Shown one piece after another: positions 7,615-16,803 of a DNA stretch of 64,000 nucleotides. The notes under the pieces were generated by a model, which saw only the letters and a list, made by a program, of their open reading frames with translations, searched no databases and had not been told where the DNA came from. The translations under genes and the position numbers were made by a program. The stretch's first letter is position 1. Every line of letters starts with the position of its first letter. The DNA is from Streptococcus pneumoniae (lineage in GTDB: Bacteria > Bacillota > Bacilli > Lactobacillales > Streptococcaceae), in the NCBI RefSeq assembly GCF_001113365.1, contig NZ_CKYA01000002.1, positions 237,312-301,311 on the forward strand, in the 5' to 3' direction.

Positions 7615-10600
7615 GTGTTTAAAAAAGACCGTTTTTCAATTCGTAAGATTAAGGGAGTTGTAGGTTCTGTATTTCTTGGAAGCCTTTTGATGGCTCCTTC
7701 TGTAGTGGACGCAGCCACCTATCACTATGTAGATAAAGAGGTTATTTCACAAGAAGCTAAGGATTTAATCCAGACAGGAAAACCTGATGGGAATGAAGTT
7801 GTATATGGTTTGGTGTATCAAAAAGACCAGCTGCCACAAACAGGGACAGAAGCATCTGTTTTGACAGCTTTTGGTTTGCTGACTGTTGGGAGCTTGCTTT
7901 TAATCTACAAGAGAAAGAAAATTGCCAGCATCTTTCTAGTTGGAGCTATGGGATTGGTAGTCCTTCCTAGTGCAGGAGCTGTAGACCCAGTTGCGACTCT
8001 AGCACCGGCTAGTCGAGAGGGTGTTGTTGAAATGGAGGGCTATCGCTATGTTGGTTATCTATCAGGTGACATCCTCAAAACGCTTGGCTTGGATACTGTT
8101 TTAGAAGAAGCCTCAGCTAAACCTGAAGAGGTGACTGTAGTCGAAGTTGAGAATCCCCAAGTAACAACAAATCAGGAGCAAGCTAAGCCAGAAAACCAAG
8201 CAGTAGAGACAGAAGAAGCTCCAAAAGAAGAAGCACCTAAAACAGAAGAAAATCCAAAGGAAGAACCAAAATCGGAGGTAAAACCTACTGACGACACCCT
8301 TCCTAAAGTAGAAGAGGGGCAAGAAGCTTTAGCAGAACCAGCTCCAGTTGAAGAAGTAAGTGGAGTAGTTGAGTCAAAAACAGATGAACAAGCACCAGTC
8401 AAATCGGAAAGTCAACCATCAGACAAACCTGCTGAGGAATCAAAAGTTGCAACTCCAGTAGAACAACCAAAAGTCCCAGAACAACCCGTGCAACCTACAC
8501 AACCTGAGCAACCAAGGATACCAAAAGAATCATCACAACAAGAAGATCCTAAAGAGGATAAGGTATCGGAAGAGACACCGAAACAAGAAGATACACAGCC
8601 AGAAGTAGTAAAAACAAAAGATGAGGCTGCTAATCAACCTGTTGAAGAACCAAAAGTTGAAACGCCTGCTGTAGAAAAACAAACGGAACCAGCTGAGGAA
8701 CCAAAAGTTGAACAAGCAGGTGAACCAGTCGCGCCAAGTGAAGGCGAAAAGGCACCAGTCTCTCCAGAAAAGCAACCAGAAGCTTCTAAAGAAGAGAAGA
8801 CTGCGGAAGAAACACCGAAACCAGTAGAAGTCTCTCCAGAGACCAAGGATGAAGAAACTGTAGAACCAAAAGAGGAGACCAAAACAGCTAAGGGGACGCA
8901 AGAAGAAGGCAAAGAAGGTCAAGCACCAGTACAAGAAGTAAATCCAGAATATAAAGTAACAACTGGTACAGTTGAGAAGTCTACCGAAAGTGAATTAGAT
9001 TTCACAACAGAAGTAGTTCCGGATGACACAAAATATGTAGATGAAGAAGTTGTTGAACGTCAAGGGTCTAAAGGAGTTCAAGTTACGAAAACAACTTACG
9101 AAACAGTGGAAGGTGTAGAGACAGATAAAGTTCTTTCTACCAGTACGGAAGTGACCAAGGAGCCTGTAAACAAACAGGTAAGCCGTGGTACAAAACCAAT
9201 TGAAGGAACTCTTGTAGAGGAAAGCCTTGAAAAGATTCCATTTAAGGAAGTTGTTAAAGAAGATGATCAACTGAAAAAAGGCTTAGAAGTTGTAGCTCAA
9301 GAAGGTAAAGAAGGTCAGAAAAAAATCACCAAGACTTTTAATACCATTAAGGGAGTTAAAACAGAGGACGCTCCAAAAGTTACAGAGGAAATCCTTGAGG
9401 AACCTCAAGACAAAATTTTGAAACGTGGTACCAAGAGCTTTGAAAAACCAGTATTGACCATCACAGCAATTGAATCTAAGGATTTGAAGCGTACTTCAGA
9501 TGTTAAGTATAGTCTAGAAAATCCAAGTAAGGCAGCCATTAAATCTATTACCCTAACTCTGAAAAAAGGTGATGAGATTGTCAAAACCTTGAATGTTTCA
9601 CCAGAAGACTTGACAACTACCCTGACAGATTTGCAGTACTACAAGGATTATAAACTTGAAACGAAGATGGTTTATGACCGTGGTGAGGGGGATGAGGAAG
9701 AAGTTCTGAAAGAAGAACCGCTAAGAATTGATCTCAAAAAAGTTGAAATAAAAGATATTATAAGAACGGATTTAATCAAATATGAAAACCAAGTTGAAAC
9801 TGATGAAACTAGATTGACTTCAGTGCCAACTGATTTGTCAAACTATTATCTAAAAGTTACCTCTAATGACCATAAGACCAATTTACTAGCGGTTCAAAAA
9901 ATTGAAGAGTCAACAATTGATGGAAAACAAGTCTACAAGGTAATAGCAGTAGCGGATAACTTGGTCCAACGTAATGTTGATAATCGCTTTGAAGAAACTT
10001 ATACCTACTATATTGAAAAACCAAAAGCTAGTCAGGATGGTGTTTTCTACGACTTTGGAGAATTGATCCAAGCCATTCAGGCAAATCCTGCTGGTGAATT
10101 TAAACTGGGTCAAAGCATGAGTGCTCGTAACGTTGTTCCTCAAGGGAAATCTTACATTACTTCGGAGTTTACTGGTAAGCTATTGAGTGATGGAGACAAA
10201 CGTTATGCTATCCATAATTTAGAACATCCCCTCTTCAATGTCATTAATGGTGGGACTGTTAAGAACATCAACTTTGAAAATGTGGATATCAATCGTTCTG
10301 GTCAAAATCAAATTGCGACGGTTGGATTTAACCTGAAAAATAAAGCTCTGATTGAAGATGTTAAGGTGACTGGTTCAGTTACTGGTAACAATGATGTGGC
10401 AGGTATTGTTAATAAGATTGATGAAGATGGCAAGATTGAAAATGTCGCTTTTATCGGAAAAATCAATTCTGTTGGTAATAATTCAACAGTTGGAGGTATT
10501 GCCGGTTCTAACTATATGGGGTTTGTTAATAGAGCCTACGTTGATGCTACTATTACAGCAAATAACGCAAATGCAAGTATGCTTGTTCCTTTCGTTACAT

Positions 10601-13542
10601 ACATGCTAAATAGTTGGAAATCAGGTACAAAAGCAAGATTAACAAATTCTGTTGCCAAAGGTATCCTTGATGTTAAAAATACTAGAAACGTTGGAGGTAT
10701 TGCCTCTAAAACATGGCCATATGGAGCTGTACAAGACAACGTAACATATGCTAAAGTAATCAAAGGTCATGAAATATTTGGTTCTAACGATGTTAACGAT
10801 GAAGATGGAAGACCACATATTAAAGACTTATTTGGTGTAGTAGGATATAGTTCTAGTGAAGATGGAACTGGTAAAGATACTAAAAATCCAAGTAGGCTAA
10901 AACACTTAACTAAAGACGAAGCTGATGCTCGTGTTGCTGGTTACAATATTACAGCTGATAAATTCGTAAGTGAACTTTATGAATTGAACAAATTGAATAA
11001 TGTTAGCAGTCGTGAAGCAGCTTACGAATCTATTCAAGATTATAATGCAGACTATAAGCTTGCTTATAAGAATATTGAAAAACTACAACCATTCTATAAC
11101 AAAGATTTTATCGTTAATCAAGCTAATAAACTAGATAAGAACAACAAGTTAAATACTAAAGAGATTCTATCGGTTACTCCTATGAACAATAATAACTTTG
11201 TAACTGATTTAGGTGATGCAAACAAAATTATCGTTCATTATGCTGATGGAACAAAAGATTACTTCAACCTATCTTCTAGTGATGAGGGTCTAAGTAATGT
11301 TAGAGAATACACTGTAACTGACTTAGGTATTAAATATACACCTAATATCGTTCAAAAAGATCATAGTGCTTTAATTAACGGTATCGTAAATATCTTAAAC
11401 CCTATTGAGCTTCAATCTAATCCAATTTACCAAAAACTTGGCAGAACAGGGCCTAATAGAGTAAATGCAATTAAAGACCTTTATTTAGAAGAAAGTTTTG
11501 ACCATGTAAAAGCTAATTTAAACATATTAGTAACTAAATTAGTTGAAAATGAAGATCATCAACTGAATAATTCTTCTGCAGCTCAACAAATGATTCTTGA
11601 TAAAGTTGAGAAAAATAAAGCTGCCCTATTATTAGGTTTAACATACTTAAACCGTTACTACGGTGTTAAATTCGGTGATGTTAACATTAAAGAATTGATG
11701 TTATTCAAACCAGATTTCTATGGTAAAAATGTAAGTGTATTGGATAGATTAATTGAAATCGGTTCAAGGGAAGATAACCTTAAAGGTCATCGGACTCAAG
11801 ATGCCTTTAGAGAAGTTTTAGCTAAAAATACTCGTTCTGCTAATCTTATAGACTTCTTAAGATATAACATGGAACTCTTTACATCTGATACAAACCTAAA
11901 TGATTGGTTTATTCACTCCACTGAAGGTAAGGTTTATGTAGCAGAACGTCAGTCACGTGAAGAATCTATTACAACTGCTAAGTATCGTGCTTTTGACAAT
12001 TTATCTCGCGGATACCATCAAAAGATGATTTTACCGCTCCTTAACCTTACACAAACCCAAGCATTCTTGATATCGACCTACAATACTATATCATTTGGGA
12101 CTGCTAATAAATACAATACCACACTGGATAAGTGGAAGGATAATATTAATTTGGCTGCAGACAGACAAATTAACTATCTTGATTTCTGGTATCGTTTAGC
12201 AACAGATGCGGTAAAAAATAAGCTTGTCAAAGATATTGTAACTCCAGTATGGGAAGGTTACCAAGTTTGGGGTCATAAATGGGGTCAATGGATGGATAAA
12301 TATGGTAAGTTCGAAGATGGAACAGGCATTTATCCACCGACTCGTGAACTTTACGGTCCTGTCGGTGAGCATTACGGTCCTAATGGAGCTGTTGCTGGGG
12401 CATATGCTACATATTATGATGACAAGAATGATACTCGAGCTAAAGTTGTATTTGTTATGTCTGATATGATTAGTGAGTATGGTGCGTCTGCATTTACGCA
12501 TGAGACTACTCATATAAATGACCGCGTAGCTTACTATGGAGGATACACGCATCGTGAAGGAACATTCTTAGAAGCCTTTGCTCAAGGCATGTTACAGTCC
12601 CCAGCAGAACATGGACACCAAGGTGAATACGGCGCACTTGGATTAAATATGGCATTTGAACGTTCAAATGATGGTAATCAATGGTACAACTATAACCCTA
12701 ATAAGCTTCAATCACGAGAAGCTATTGATAAATATATGAAGAACTATAATGAAGCTCTGATGATGTTAGATTATCTAGAAGCTGATGCGGTCTTATCTAA
12801 ACATATTACAGATAATAGCGTATGGTTTAAAAAAGTAGATAAAGAATATCGTACAAAAGATGAATATAACAAAAATTTAGTAGCACCTAATCAATGGGAT
12901 CGTGTTCGTGATTTAACTGACGAAGAGAAAACAAAAACTTTATCGACAATCAATGATTTAGTTGATAATAACTTTGCAACTAAACATGGTGTAGGTAATG
13001 GTAGATATCGCCCTGAAGACTTCGGTTCTGCATATGTTAATGTTAATATGATGGCTGGTATCTATGGAGGTAACTCAAGCGACGGTGCGCCAGGTGCCTT
13101 ATCATTTAAACACAATGCCTTCCGTATGTGGGGTTATTATGGATATGAAAATGGATTCATCGGATATGTTTCTAATAAATATAAAGCTGAAGCCAATAAA
13201 GAAAAACAATCAACATTGAGTGATAAATTTATTATTGATAAAGTTTCTGGTGGTACATTCCAAACCCTGGAAGAATGGAAAAAAGCTTGGTATGGGGAAG
13301 TTCTTACAAAAGCTCAAAGAGGATTTATAGAAATTAATATTGATGGAGAAAACATCTCTACGTATAGTAAATTACAAGAATTATTCAAAGAAGCTGTTAC
13401 TAAAGATTTAACAGAATTAAACGATAATAGTATTAAAGACAAATATCGAAATACGGTTGCTTTGAAATCAAAAATATACAAACAACTCCTTAAAAATACA
13501 GACGGTTTCTCTGGTGATCTATTTACTGCACCACAAGCATAG
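7615..13542 (+). CDS. zmpB: Cell-surface zinc metalloprotease ZmpB (peptidase M26)
   Basis: 1975 residues from the GTG at 7615, which is 6 nt after AAGGAG and gives the expected N terminus (M/V)FKKDRFSIRK; the ATG at 7609 touches the Shine-Dalgarno. A YSIRK-like signal segment comes first. Next is the inverted sorting layout of streptococcal M26 proteases: LPQTG at 73-77, a hydrophobic stretch and KRKK near the N terminus, then a second hydrophobic segment. A Glu/Pro/Lys-rich region spans about 160-445. Two G5-type domains lie at about 446-610. The peptidase domain has HETTH at 1629-1633 and the third zinc ligand E1653 in FLEAFAQGM. From about nt 10560 codon use becomes more AT-rich, suggesting a mosaic allele. 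Confidence 0.95.
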   Translation: MFKKDRFSIRKIKGVVGSVFLGSLLMAPSVVDAATYHYVDKEVISQEAKDLIQTGKPDGNEVVYGLVYQKDQLPQTGTEASVLTAFGLLTVGSLLLIYKRKKIASIFLVGAMGLVVLPSAGAVDPVATLAPASREGVVEMEGYRYVGYLSGDILKTLGLDTVLEEASAKPEEVTVVEVENPQVTTNQEQAKPENQAVETEEAPKEEAPKTEENPKEEPKSEVKPTDDTLPKVEEGQEALAEPAPVEEVSGVVESKTDEQAPVKSESQPSDKPAEESKVATPVEQPKVPEQPVQPTQPEQPRIPKESSQQEDPKEDKVSEETPKQEDTQPEVVKTKDEAANQPVEEPKVETPAVEKQTEPAEEPKVEQAGEPVAPSEGEKAPVSPEKQPEASKEEKTAEETPKPVEVSPETKDEETVEPKEETKTAKGTQEEGKEGQAPVQEVNPEYKVTTGTVEKSTESELDFTTEVVPDDTKYVDEEVVERQGSKGVQVTKTTYETVEGVETDKVLSTSTEVTKEPVNKQVSRGTKPIEGTLVEESLEKIPFKEVVKEDDQLKKGLEVVAQEGKEGQKKITKTFNTIKGVKTEDAPKVTEEILEEPQDKILKRGTKSFEKPVLTITAIESKDLKRTSDVKYSLENPSKAAIKSITLTLKKGDEIVKTLNVSPEDLTTTLTDLQYYKDYKLETKMVYDRGEGDEEEVLKEEPLRIDLKKVEIKDIIRTDLIKYENQVETDETRLTSVPTDLSNYYLKVTSNDHKTNLLAVQKIEESTIDGKQVYKVIAVADNLVQRNVDNRFEETYTYYIEKPKASQDGVFYDFGELIQAIQANPAGEFKLGQSMSARNVVPQGKSYITSEFTGKLLSDGDKRYAIHNLEHPLFNVINGGTVKNINFENVDINRSGQNQIATVGFNLKNKALIEDVKVTGSVTGNNDVAGIVNKIDEDGKIENVAFIGKINSVGNNSTVGGIAGSNYMGFVNRAYVDATITANNANASMLVPFVTYMLNSWKSGTKARLTNSVAKGILDVKNTRNVGGIASKTWPYGAVQDNVTYAKVIKGHEIFGSNDVNDEDGRPHIKDLFGVVGYSSSEDGTGKDTKNPSRLKHLTKDEADARVAGYNITADKFVSELYELNKLNNVSSREAAYESIQDYNADYKLAYKNIEKLQPFYNKDFIVNQANKLDKNNKLNTKEILSVTPMNNNNFVTDLGDANKIIVHYADGTKDYFNLSSSDEGLSNVREYTVTDLGIKYTPNIVQKDHSALINGIVNILNPIELQSNPIYQKLGRTGPNRVNAIKDLYLEESFDHVKANLNILVTKLVENEDHQLNNSSAAQQMILDKVEKNKAALLLGLTYLNRYYGVKFGDVNIKELMLFKPDFYGKNVSVLDRLIEIGSREDNLKGHRTQDAFREVLAKNTRSANLIDFLRYNMELFTSDTNLNDWFIHSTEGKVYVAERQSREESITTAKYRAFDNLSRGYHQKMILPLLNLTQTQAFLISTYNTISFGTANKYNTTLDKWKDNINLAADRQINYLDFWYRLATDAVKNKLVKDIVTPVWEGYQVWGHKWGQWMDKYGKFEDGTGIYPPTRELYGPVGEHYGPNGAVAGAYATYYDDKNDTRAKVVFVMSDMISEYGASAFTHETTHINDRVAYYGGYTHREGTFLEAFAQGMLQSPAEHGHQGEYGALGLNMAFERSNDGNQWYNYNPNKLQSREAIDKYMKNYNEALMMLDYLEADAVLSKHITDNSVWFKKVDKEYRTKDEYNKNLVAPNQWDRVRDLTDEEKTKTLSTINDLVDNNFATKHGVGNGRYRPEDFGSAYVNVNMMAGIYGGNSSDGAPGALSFKHNAFRMWGYYGYENGFIGYVSNKYKAEANKEKQSTLSDKFIIDKVSGGTFQTLEEWKKAWYGEVLTKAQRGFIEINIDGENISTYSKLQELFKEAVTKDLTELNDNSIKDKYRNTVALKSKIYKQLLKNTDGFSGDLFTAPQA

Positions 13543-13558
13543 GGATGAATAAAATCGT

Positions 13559-13595
13559 AAAAAGGTAGATCAGCTTTGTCTGTATCTGCCTTTTT
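13559..13595 (+). terminator. Bidirectional-looking terminator after zmpB
   Basis: AAAAAGGTAGAT (13559-13570) pairs with ATCTGCCTTTTT (13584-13595) with one G-U pair. It sits inside the promoter region of pabB. Confidence 0.8.
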
Positions 13596-13605
13596 ATGCT
13601 ATACT
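13576..13605 (+). promoter_or_regulatory. Promoter of pabB, probably leaderless
   Basis: TTGTCT (13576-13581), an 18-bp spacer and the extended -10 TGCTATACT (hexamer 13600-13605). The start codon begins 7 bp after the hexamer, so transcription would begin at or next to the ATG. Confidence 0.65.
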
Positions 13606-13611
13606 TAAGGT

Positions 13612-15333
13612 ATGCATAGAAAAACAGTGATTGATTTTAGGGCTTTGGGGGAGAGATATATCTTTACCCAGCCTATTAAAGAGTTGAAAACGAGAAATAT
13701 AGCAGAAGTGGCAGATTTGCTGGCACAAGTGGAAAGCTACCAAGAGCAAGGCTATTATGTGGTGGGTTATGTCAGCTACGAGGCTGCACCTGCTTTTGAG
13801 GAGAAATTAGCAGTTCACAAGGCCCCTCTACTGGGAGAGTACCTGCTTTACTTTACTGTTCATGATAGCGTAGAAACATCCCCTATTCCTCTGACTTATG
13901 ATGAGGTTGATTTGCCTTCAAATTGGCAGGAAGTAACGCCTGCAGAGGACTATGAAAAGGCCATTGCACAGATTCACCATCATTTGCGACAGGGAGACAC
14001 CTATCAGGTCAACTACACCGTCCAACTCAAGCAGGACTTAAGTGCCAATCCTTTTGCCATCTACAATCGTATGGTAGTAGAGCAGGAGGCGGGCTATAAT
14101 GCCTATGTGGAACATGACGATATGGCAGTGATTTCCATGAGTCCAGAGCTCTTTTTTGAGCAAAATGACCGTGAATTGACGACGCGACCAATGAAGGGAA
14201 CGACTCAGCGTGGCGTGACTGACCAAGAAGACTTAAAACAAGCCAGTTGGTTGGAGCAGGATCCTAAAAATCGGTCTGAAAATATGATGATTGTGGACCT
14301 CTTGCGCAATGATATGAACCGTATTTCTGAAGTGGGAAGTGAGCATGTGGAGCGTTTGTGTCAAGTGGAGCAGTATTCGACTGTCTGGCAGATGACTTCG
14401 ACCATCGAGAGTCGGTTGCGAGAGGATGTGGACCTTGTTGAAATTTTCCGCTCCCTCTTTCCTTGCGGATCCATAACAGGAGCTCCGAAAATTGCGACAA
14501 TGGAAATCATTAAGGACTTGGAGCCACAACCGCGCGGAGTCTACTGTGGAACGATTGGTCTCTTGCTTCCACATGGGCAACGGATTTTCAATGTCGCCAT
14601 TCGTACCATTCAACTGCATCAAGGGAAAGCCATCTATGGAGTTGGCGGAGGCATTACATGGGATAGCACTTGGGAATCTGAATACCGCGAGGTTCATCAA
14701 AAGGCAGCTGTTCTCTATCGTAAACAAGCTCGTTTCAAACTGATTACTACAGGGAAAATCAGCCAGAAGTGCTTGCTGTTTGAGAATCAACATTTGGAAA
14801 GACTGAGAAAAGCTAGTCGATATTTTGCTTATCCTTTTGACCCAAAAATTTTGAGACAAAGGATTGAAGCAGAGTGTCAGACTTGTGCTGCTAATCAAGA
14901 TTACCGTCTACGAATCAGTCTCAACAAGTCTGGAGAAATAGAACTCAGTCGTCAAATCTTAACACCCCTTAGTCCACATTTCTGCCAGGCCAAACTTTGT
15001 CTGCAGGAAGCGAATTTACAGAAAGTTTTTACCTACTTTAAAACTAGTTACCGACCGCATTTGAGCTTAGGGGAACAAGAGAAGATTTACCACAATAAGT
15101 CAGGAGGACTACTTGAAACCTCTATCGGAAATCTGGTTTTGAAAATTGCTGGGAAACTCTACACACCGCCTATCAGACTTGGTATCTTGCCAGGAATTTA
15201 TCGCCAGTATTTACTAGAAACAGGACAAGTAGAAGAGAAAGTCTTAACCTTGGCAGATTTAGCCCAAGCAGAAGCTGTTTACGGCTGTAATGCAGTGAGA
15301 GGCTTGTATGAACTAAGCCTTGAGGAGAACTAG
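13612..15333 (+). CDS. pabB: Aminodeoxychorismate synthase component I fused to aminodeoxychorismate lyase
   Basis: 573 residues. The N-terminal 370 residues are a chorismate-binding enzyme: MKGTTQRG with K195 (the PabB-type lysine), SENMMIVDLLRND, GSITGAPK and IYGVGGGITWDS. The C-terminal 200 residues match a PLP-dependent 4-amino-4-deoxychorismate lyase (PabC), with HNKSGGLLETSIGNL and GILPGIYRQ. The fusion would turn chorismate plus ammonia or glutamine nitrogen into p-aminobenzoate for folate synthesis. No pabA lies next to it in the window. The start codon lies 7 bp from the -10 box, so the mRNA may be leaderless. Confidence 0.92.
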   Translation: MHRKTVIDFRALGERYIFTQPIKELKTRNIAEVADLLAQVESYQEQGYYVVGYVSYEAAPAFEEKLAVHKAPLLGEYLLYFTVHDSVETSPIPLTYDEVDLPSNWQEVTPAEDYEKAIAQIHHHLRQGDTYQVNYTVQLKQDLSANPFAIYNRMVVEQEAGYNAYVEHDDMAVISMSPELFFEQNDRELTTRPMKGTTQRGVTDQEDLKQASWLEQDPKNRSENMMIVDLLRNDMNRISEVGSEHVERLCQVEQYSTVWQMTSTIESRLREDVDLVEIFRSLFPCGSITGAPKIATMEIIKDLEPQPRGVYCGTIGLLLPHGQRIFNVAIRTIQLHQGKAIYGVGGGITWDSTWESEYREVHQKAAVLYRKQARFKLITTGKISQKCLLFENQHLERLRKASRYFAYPFDPKILRQRIEAECQTCAANQDYRLRISLNKSGEIELSRQILTPLSPHFCQAKLCLQEANLQKVFTYFKTSYRPHLSLGEQEKIYHNKSGGLLETSIGNLVLKIAGKLYTPPIRLGILPGIYRQYLLETGQVEEKVLTLADLAQAEAVYGCNAVRGLYELSLEEN

Positions 15334-15951
15334 ATGAAACTGATATTTTTGCATGGGTTAGGGCAGTCCGCAGAGAGTTGGAAAGAAGTTCGGAATTTAC
15401 TGACAGATTATCCTTCTGAGGCTATCGAGTTATTTCCCTCAGGAGTTAGCAGCTATCAAAAAGCCAAGGAGCGAGTTTATCAGTACCTAGCTCAAGAGAC
15501 AGAACCTTTTGTTTTGATTGGATTGTCCTTAGGTGCTGCCCTAGCACTAGAACTTTCCAGTTACGATTTACCAAATCTTCGAGCTTTGGTTCTATCAGGA
15601 TGCCCACTTAAATTGTCCGGTAATATCCTATTTTATCTTCAGTTGCTGATTTTTAAACTACTTCCTAAAAGGGTATTTGAAAAACAGGGAGCAGATAAGA
15701 CTCTTATGATCGGAGTTTCTGAGGAATTGAAGACACTTGATTTAACGGATATAGCAGGGATTTGCCCCTATCCAACCTTACTAATTTGTGGCAGCAAAGA
15801 TAAACCGAATCTTAGTTCTATGAGAAGTCTTCATAAACTAATATCAGAATCCCAATTTCAGATTATCCCAGACGGCCCTCATGTCTTGAATAAGGAAAAA
15901 CCAAAGGAGTTTGTAGAAAATACCAGAAGTTTCCTTGAATTGCTGAAATAA
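15334..15951 (+). CDS. Alpha/beta hydrolase fold protein
   Basis: 205 residues, starting directly after the pabB stop codon, so cotranscribed. An HGLGQS oxyanion region near the N terminus and the nucleophile elbow GLSLG (S65) are clear. An acid residue near LLICGSKDKPN and a histidine in IPDGPHVLNKEKP complete the likely triad. Substrate unknown; the fold covers esterases, lipases and thioesterases. Coupling to the folate gene may be only positional. Confidence 0.88.
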   Translation: MKLIFLHGLGQSAESWKEVRNLLTDYPSEAIELFPSGVSSYQKAKERVYQYLAQETEPFVLIGLSLGAALALELSSYDLPNLRALVLSGCPLKLSGNILFYLQLLIFKLLPKRVFEKQGADKTLMIGVSEELKTLDLTDIAGICPYPTLLICGSKDKPNLSSMRSLHKLISESQFQIIPDGPHVLNKEKPKEFVENTRSFLELLK

Positions 15952-16000
15952 GTTTGATAAAATAATATTGAAATCGATAACATTCCTATAGGAGAAAGTG

Positions 16001-16693
16001 ATGAACAAACGTCTATTTTTTAAAATGAGTTTGGCGACGTTGTCAGTTTTAGCTTTGTTTTCACAACCAGTTTTAGCAGAAGAAAACATCCATTTTTCTA
16101 GCTGTAAGGAAGCTTGGGCTAATGGCTATTCAGATCTTCATGAGGGAGACCCTGGTTATTCTGCCAAGTTAGACCGCGATCATGATGGTGTGGCTTGCGA
16201 ATTGAAAAATGCCCCTAAGGGCGCCTTTAAAGCCAAACAAACAACTGTGGCTCAAACTGATACAAGTTCAGCAACAACAAGTGGTTGGGTTAAGCAGGAC
16301 GGCGCTTGGTACTACTTTGATGGAAATGGAAATCCAGTGAAAAACGCTTGGGAGGGAAGCTATTACCTGAAAGCAGACGGGAAAATGGCCCAGAGCGAAT
16401 GGATTTATGATGATTCTTATCAGGCTTGGTATTACTTGAAATCAGATGGTTCGTATGCTTATAGTACATGGCAAGGAAATTACTATTTGAAATCAGATGG
16501 TAAAATGGCCAAAGGTGAATGGGTTTATGACTCTTCTTATCAAGCTTGGTATTATTTGACATCAGATGGATCTTACGCTTACAGCACGTGGCAAGGGAAT
16601 TACTATTTGAAATCAGATGGTAAAATGGCTAAGAATGAGCTAGTTGATGGAGGCCGCTACTATGTAGATGCCTCAGGTCTCTGGAAACCATAA
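16001..16693 (+). CDS. cbpL: Choline-binding surface protein with Excalibur domain (CbpL-like)
   Basis: 230 residues from the ATG at 16001 after AGGAGAAA. A signal peptide ends at about PVLAEE. An Excalibur domain follows (about 30-66), with DRDHDGVACE as its calcium-binding-like loop and SSCKEAWANGY before it. The rest is choline-binding repeats beginning GWVKQDGAWYYFDGNG. These include two nearly identical 41-residue units around YSTWQGNYYLKSDGKMAK. The protein should sit on phosphorylcholine of teichoic acids. From memory CbpL of some strains is longer with an extra C-terminal domain; this copy ends right after the repeats (GLWKP). Confident in family, less in the exact symbol. Confidence 0.85.
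   Translation: MNKRLFFKMSLATLSVLALFSQPVLAEENIHFSSCKEAWANGYSDLHEGDPGYSAKLDRDHDGVACELKNAPKGAFKAKQTTVAQTDTSSATTSGWVKQDGAWYYFDGNGNPVKNAWEGSYYLKADGKMAQSEWIYDDSYQAWYYLKSDGSYAYSTWQGNYYLKSDGKMAKGEWVYDSSYQAWYYLTSDGSYAYSTWQGNYYLKSDGKMAKNELVDGGRYYVDASGLWKP
16424..16669 (+). repeat. Two 123-bp tandem repeats in the choline-binding gene
   Basis: Units at about 16424-16546 and 16547-16669. Each encodes 41 residues; the stretch around TACTATTTGAAATCAGATGG is identical in both. They could change copy number by slippage or recombination. Confidence 0.7.
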
Positions 16694-16748
16694 ATCAGAT
16701 AAAATTTAGAAAGTTAATGCAAACCTTTGCATAAATGAGTGAATTTTG

Positions 16749-16754
16749 TTATAC
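16749..16754 (+). promoter_or_regulatory. -10 box upstream of glucokinase
   Basis: TATACT in TTGTTATACTAGTACTG, about 50 bp before the glucokinase start. Confidence 0.45.
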
Positions 16755-16803
16755 TAGTACTGTAAGCATTTTCAATTAATTCATAATGAAAAAGGAGAAT
16801 ATG

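Noticed and set aside
8113..8934. Minus-strand frames rich in Phe, Ser and Trp
   Set aside because: They mirror the Glu/Pro/Lys-rich repeat region of zmpB. Low-complexity artefacts.
14233..14898. 221-codon minus-strand frame
   Set aside because: Antisense shadow of pabB; composition is unlike a real protein.
16424..16669. Tandem repeats as a possible CRISPR array
   Set aside because: The repeats are in frame inside a choline-binding protein gene and encode the GWxxxxxxWYY-type repeat; there are no unique spacers.
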